Assembly (NCBI GenBank): GCA_913773715.1
Contig: CAJYHD010000829.1
Location: 1 to 6,420 of the forward strand
Source of the DNA: an uncultured Sphingobium sp.
Lineage (GTDB): Bacteria; Pseudomonadota; Alphaproteobacteria; Sphingomonadales; Sphingomonadaceae
Length of the DNA: 6,420 bases
Reading direction: 5' to 3'
The translations under genes were made by a program, and so were the position numbers. The notes below the pieces were generated by a model. It ran no database searches, was not told the DNA's origin, and saw nothing but the letters and a program-made list of their open reading frames with translations. Shown here piece by piece: positions 4,873 through 6,420 of the stretch. Position 1 is the first letter of the stretch. Every line of letters starts with the position of its first letter.

Positions 4873-5988
4873 ATGTTGAAGCAACGTACCAGCGACCGTC
4901 GCAGCCTTTCGCGTCGCTACTCCGCGCACAATGCAGGGCGCTATGTCGCGGCGGCACCGGCAGCGAACGGCTCCGGCTTCCGCAATATCGCGGACTTCGC
5001 CCGCGCCGTCCGTCTGGCAAACCCGGCCGCTGCCGATGCCTTCCAAATGGATAGTCGCCTCGCGGCCCTGCCGGCGGTTCACCAGACGGCGGGCGATCCG
5101 GCCGGGGCGTATCTGGTGCCGGCCGAGTTCCGACAGCAGATTGTCGACCTGGTGTTCGCCCAAGGCGACGACGAAATCATGAACATCATCGCGCCGTCGC
5201 CGACGGTTGCGAACCGGGTGATCGGGCTTGGCGATGCGTCGACCCCGTGGGGCAACAACGGAATTGCGGCGTACTGGCGCTCGGAGGGCGAGCAGATGGC
5301 AGCGTCGCGACTGACGCTGACGCCGCGCGAGACGAAACTGGGCGAACTCTACGCATTCGTGCTGGCGACCGAGGAACTGTTGGAGGACGCGCCTCGTATG
5401 GCGAACCTGCTGACGGTTCATTCGGCGGCGGCGATCCGTTGGAAGCTGATCGAGGCGTTCATGTATGGCGACGGGATCGAGAAGCCGTTGGGATGGGTGA
5501 ACGCGCCGGCAACGATCATGATCGCGAAGGACGCGGCGCAGCCGGCGGCTACGATATCCGCCGCCAACGTTCGGTCGATGTACGCTCGCCTGTTGATGCC
5601 GGGGCAAGGTTACTGGTTCGCGAACAGCGACGCGCTGCCGTCGTTGATGGATCTCCGAAACAGCGCAGGCCTTCCGCTGTGGTTCGGCGATTACAACTAC
5701 TCGCCCAATGGAACGCTGCTGGGCCGGCCGCTGATCCTAACCGAGCATGCCCGATCGCTGGGACAGTCAGGCGATATCCAGTTCGTCAATCCGACTGGAT
5801 ACGAGGCTTTCCGCAAGCAGAGCGGCGTAGCGTTCGCCGAATCGATCCATCTCTACTTCGATTACAACGTTCGCGCTTTCCGGTGGATTTTCCGCGTCGG
5901 GGGGCAGCCGGTGCTGGGCAAGCCAGTGGTCCCGGCGAACGGCGGAACGACGAAATCGCATTTCACCGTTCTGGTAGAGCGGGCCTAG
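4873..5988 (+). CDS. Major capsid protein, HK97 fold
   Basis: This 371-residue protein is the main shell subunit. Family features in order: a basic N-terminal region of about 75 residues standing for the delta/scaffold domain; 'GAYLVPAEFRQQIVDLV' (78-94) at the usual start of the mature protein; 'AYWRSEGEQ' (133-141); 'GELYAFVLATEELLED' (157-172) after an LTP-R-K motif; 'FMYGDGIEKPLGW' (196-208); 'LLGRPLILTEH' (282-292); 'GDIQFVNPTGY' (300-310); and 'YFDYNVRAFRWIFRVGGQPV' (328-347). The delta domain would be removed by the upstream S78 or S49 protease, probably near residues 70-78, although the cut site is inferred. Length is typical. In simple HK97-type phages this gene directly follows the protease; here 3.55 kb of other genes lies between. 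The stop is 25 bases from that of the convergent AbiJ-like gene. The assignment is secure. Confidence 0.93.
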   Translation: MLKQRTSDRRSLSRRYSAHNAGRYVAAAPAANGSGFRNIADFARAVRLANPAAADAFQMDSRLAALPAVHQTAGDPAGAYLVPAEFRQQIVDLVFAQGDDEIMNIIAPSPTVANRVIGLGDASTPWGNNGIAAYWRSEGEQMAASRLTLTPRETKLGELYAFVLATEELLEDAPRMANLLTVHSAAAIRWKLIEAFMYGDGIEKPLGWVNAPATIMIAKDAAQPAATISAANVRSMYARLLMPGQGYWFANSDALPSLMDLRNSAGLPLWFGDYNYSPNGTLLGRPLILTEHARSLGQSGDIQFVNPTGYEAFRKQSGVAFAESIHLYFDYNVRAFRWIFRVGGQPVLGKPVVPANGGTTKSHFTVLVERA

Positions 5989-6013
5989 TCGTTGGCGCGC
6001 GCCCTAAGTAACA

Positions 6014-6420
6014 CTACTTTGACGCACTAAGAAGATACGAAACGAACGATGCACAAGCTCCGAACATGAACATCGCATCTCGTTCAGTAACGTCCGCGAC
6101 GCCTTCGAAGACATTGGCGTGCCGAATGCCTTTGGCATCGCTTGTCCAGCCATAAAGTTTGGAAAAGGCGGTAGACATCGCGGGGTTCAGGCTAATGGAT
6201 GTCTTAAGCTTATGAAGAGCCGGACCAAGAGTTTCTACCGATGGTTCGATTGATTTTGCGGCTCCTTCAACAGCGCTTATGCTTTCGCGAACACTTGCTG
6301 CCATCGCACCTTCCGCGAGGTGAGCGGCGGCTAGCCGAAGATGGGTGTAGGGGCCGCGCGCGCTAGCAGTCCGAGCTACTTCCAATGCGGTCTTAACTGC
6401 CTCTGCCTCTTCGTCAGAGG
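6014..6420 (-). CDS. AbiJ/STM4504-type abortive infection protein, C-terminal part
   Basis: The frame is open to the right edge, so only the last 134 residues are seen; the TTG at 6385 is not a credible start because the frame continues past it. The visible part is an all-helical domain with the pattern I associate with the C-terminus of AbiJ-NTD and STM4504/CBY_0614 family proteins: 'SVRESISAVEG' (residues 42-52 of the visible part), 'TLGPAL' (63-68), 'FSKLYGWTSDAKGIRHA' (85-101) and 'DAMFMFGACASFVSYL' (114-129). Members are linked to abortive infection and are often described as HEPN-like; an Arg-x4-His (Arg21 to His26) is present, but I cannot say it is catalytic. The N-terminal effector or sensor domain is outside the window. 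It converges on the capsid gene, an odd place for a backbone gene, so it is probably cargo. The family call rests on memory of motifs. Confidence 0.72.
   Translation of the reverse strand, partial: SDEEAEAVKTALEVARTASARGPYTHLRLAAAHLAEGAMAASVRESISAVEGAAKSIEPSVETLGPALHKLKTSISLNPAMSTAFSKLYGWTSDAKGIRHANVFEGVADVTERDAMFMFGACASFVSYLLSASK

Noticed and set aside
4843..5607. A 254-codon open frame on the - strand opposite the capsid gene
   Set aside because: It is a GC-rich mirror of a certain capsid gene; the translation is dominated by Arg and His and shows no recognisable feature.
5994..6003. GGCGCGCGCC palindrome between the convergent capsid and AbiJ-like stops, as a terminator
   Set aside because: A 10-bp alternating GC palindrome with no room for a loop and no T-run on either side; common by chance in GC-rich DNA.
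5247..6011. A 254-codon + strand frame overlapping the capsid gene
   Set aside because: It is out of frame with the HK97 capsid sequence and its translation is Arg/Gly rich, as expected of a shadow frame.
6101..6110. GCCTTCGAAG shared with the palindrome at 1334, as a possible element-end repeat
   Set aside because: Only ten bases match and this copy lies inside the AbiJ-like coding sequence, so it is most likely coincidence.
1..6420. CRISPR arrays, tRNA or rRNA genes
   Set aside because: No regularly spaced repeats and no tRNA-like cloverleaf or rRNA motif were seen on either strand.

Overview
The window looks like part of an integrated HK97-type prophage, or a capsid-encoding satellite, in a GC-rich alphaproteobacterium. 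A sphingomonad would fit the base composition, but no sequence here proves the host. The backbone, all on the + strand, is a head-morphogenesis module: the 3' part of an HK97-type (S78) prohead protease (1-446), an S49/ClpP-fold peptidase whose ATG overlaps the preceding stop (443-1321), and an HK97-fold major capsid protein (4873-5988). No integrase, terminase, portal or tail gene lies in the window, so the identity of the element is inferred.

The backbone carries extra genes on both sides of the capsid gene. Between the S49 peptidase and the capsid gene there is a 3.55-kb insertion with four genes. First, on the + strand, is a translationally coupled pair: an SMODS-type CD-NTase (1520-2410) and a two-helix SLATT-type membrane protein (2407-2934). 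This is the gene content expected of a minimal CBASS-like anti-phage system: cyclic-nucleotide synthase plus membrane effector, without the Cap2/Cap3 ancillary genes. Converging on it from the - strand is a second two-gene operon (4562 down to 3036). It encodes a three-TM protein with a long Thr/Pro-rich tail and a small soluble protein, neither of which I recognise. Immediately after the capsid gene, convergent to it, lies the 3' part of a gene whose C-terminal domain resembles AbiJ/STM4504-type abortive-infection proteins (6014 to the right edge).

The non-coding stretches carry structure of their own. Upstream of the CD-NTase are a perfect 12-bp palindrome, a 7-bp dyad and a -35-like box, suggesting that the pair has its own regulated promoter. 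The 310-bp leader before the capsid gene has five copies of one hexamer in alternating orientation, able to form strong and mutually exclusive hairpins.

In the simplest reading, the protease and capsid genes build and mature the shell, and the inserted genes are accessory cargo of the element. At least two of the cargo loci look like anti-phage defence, and the - strand pair is the main unknown.
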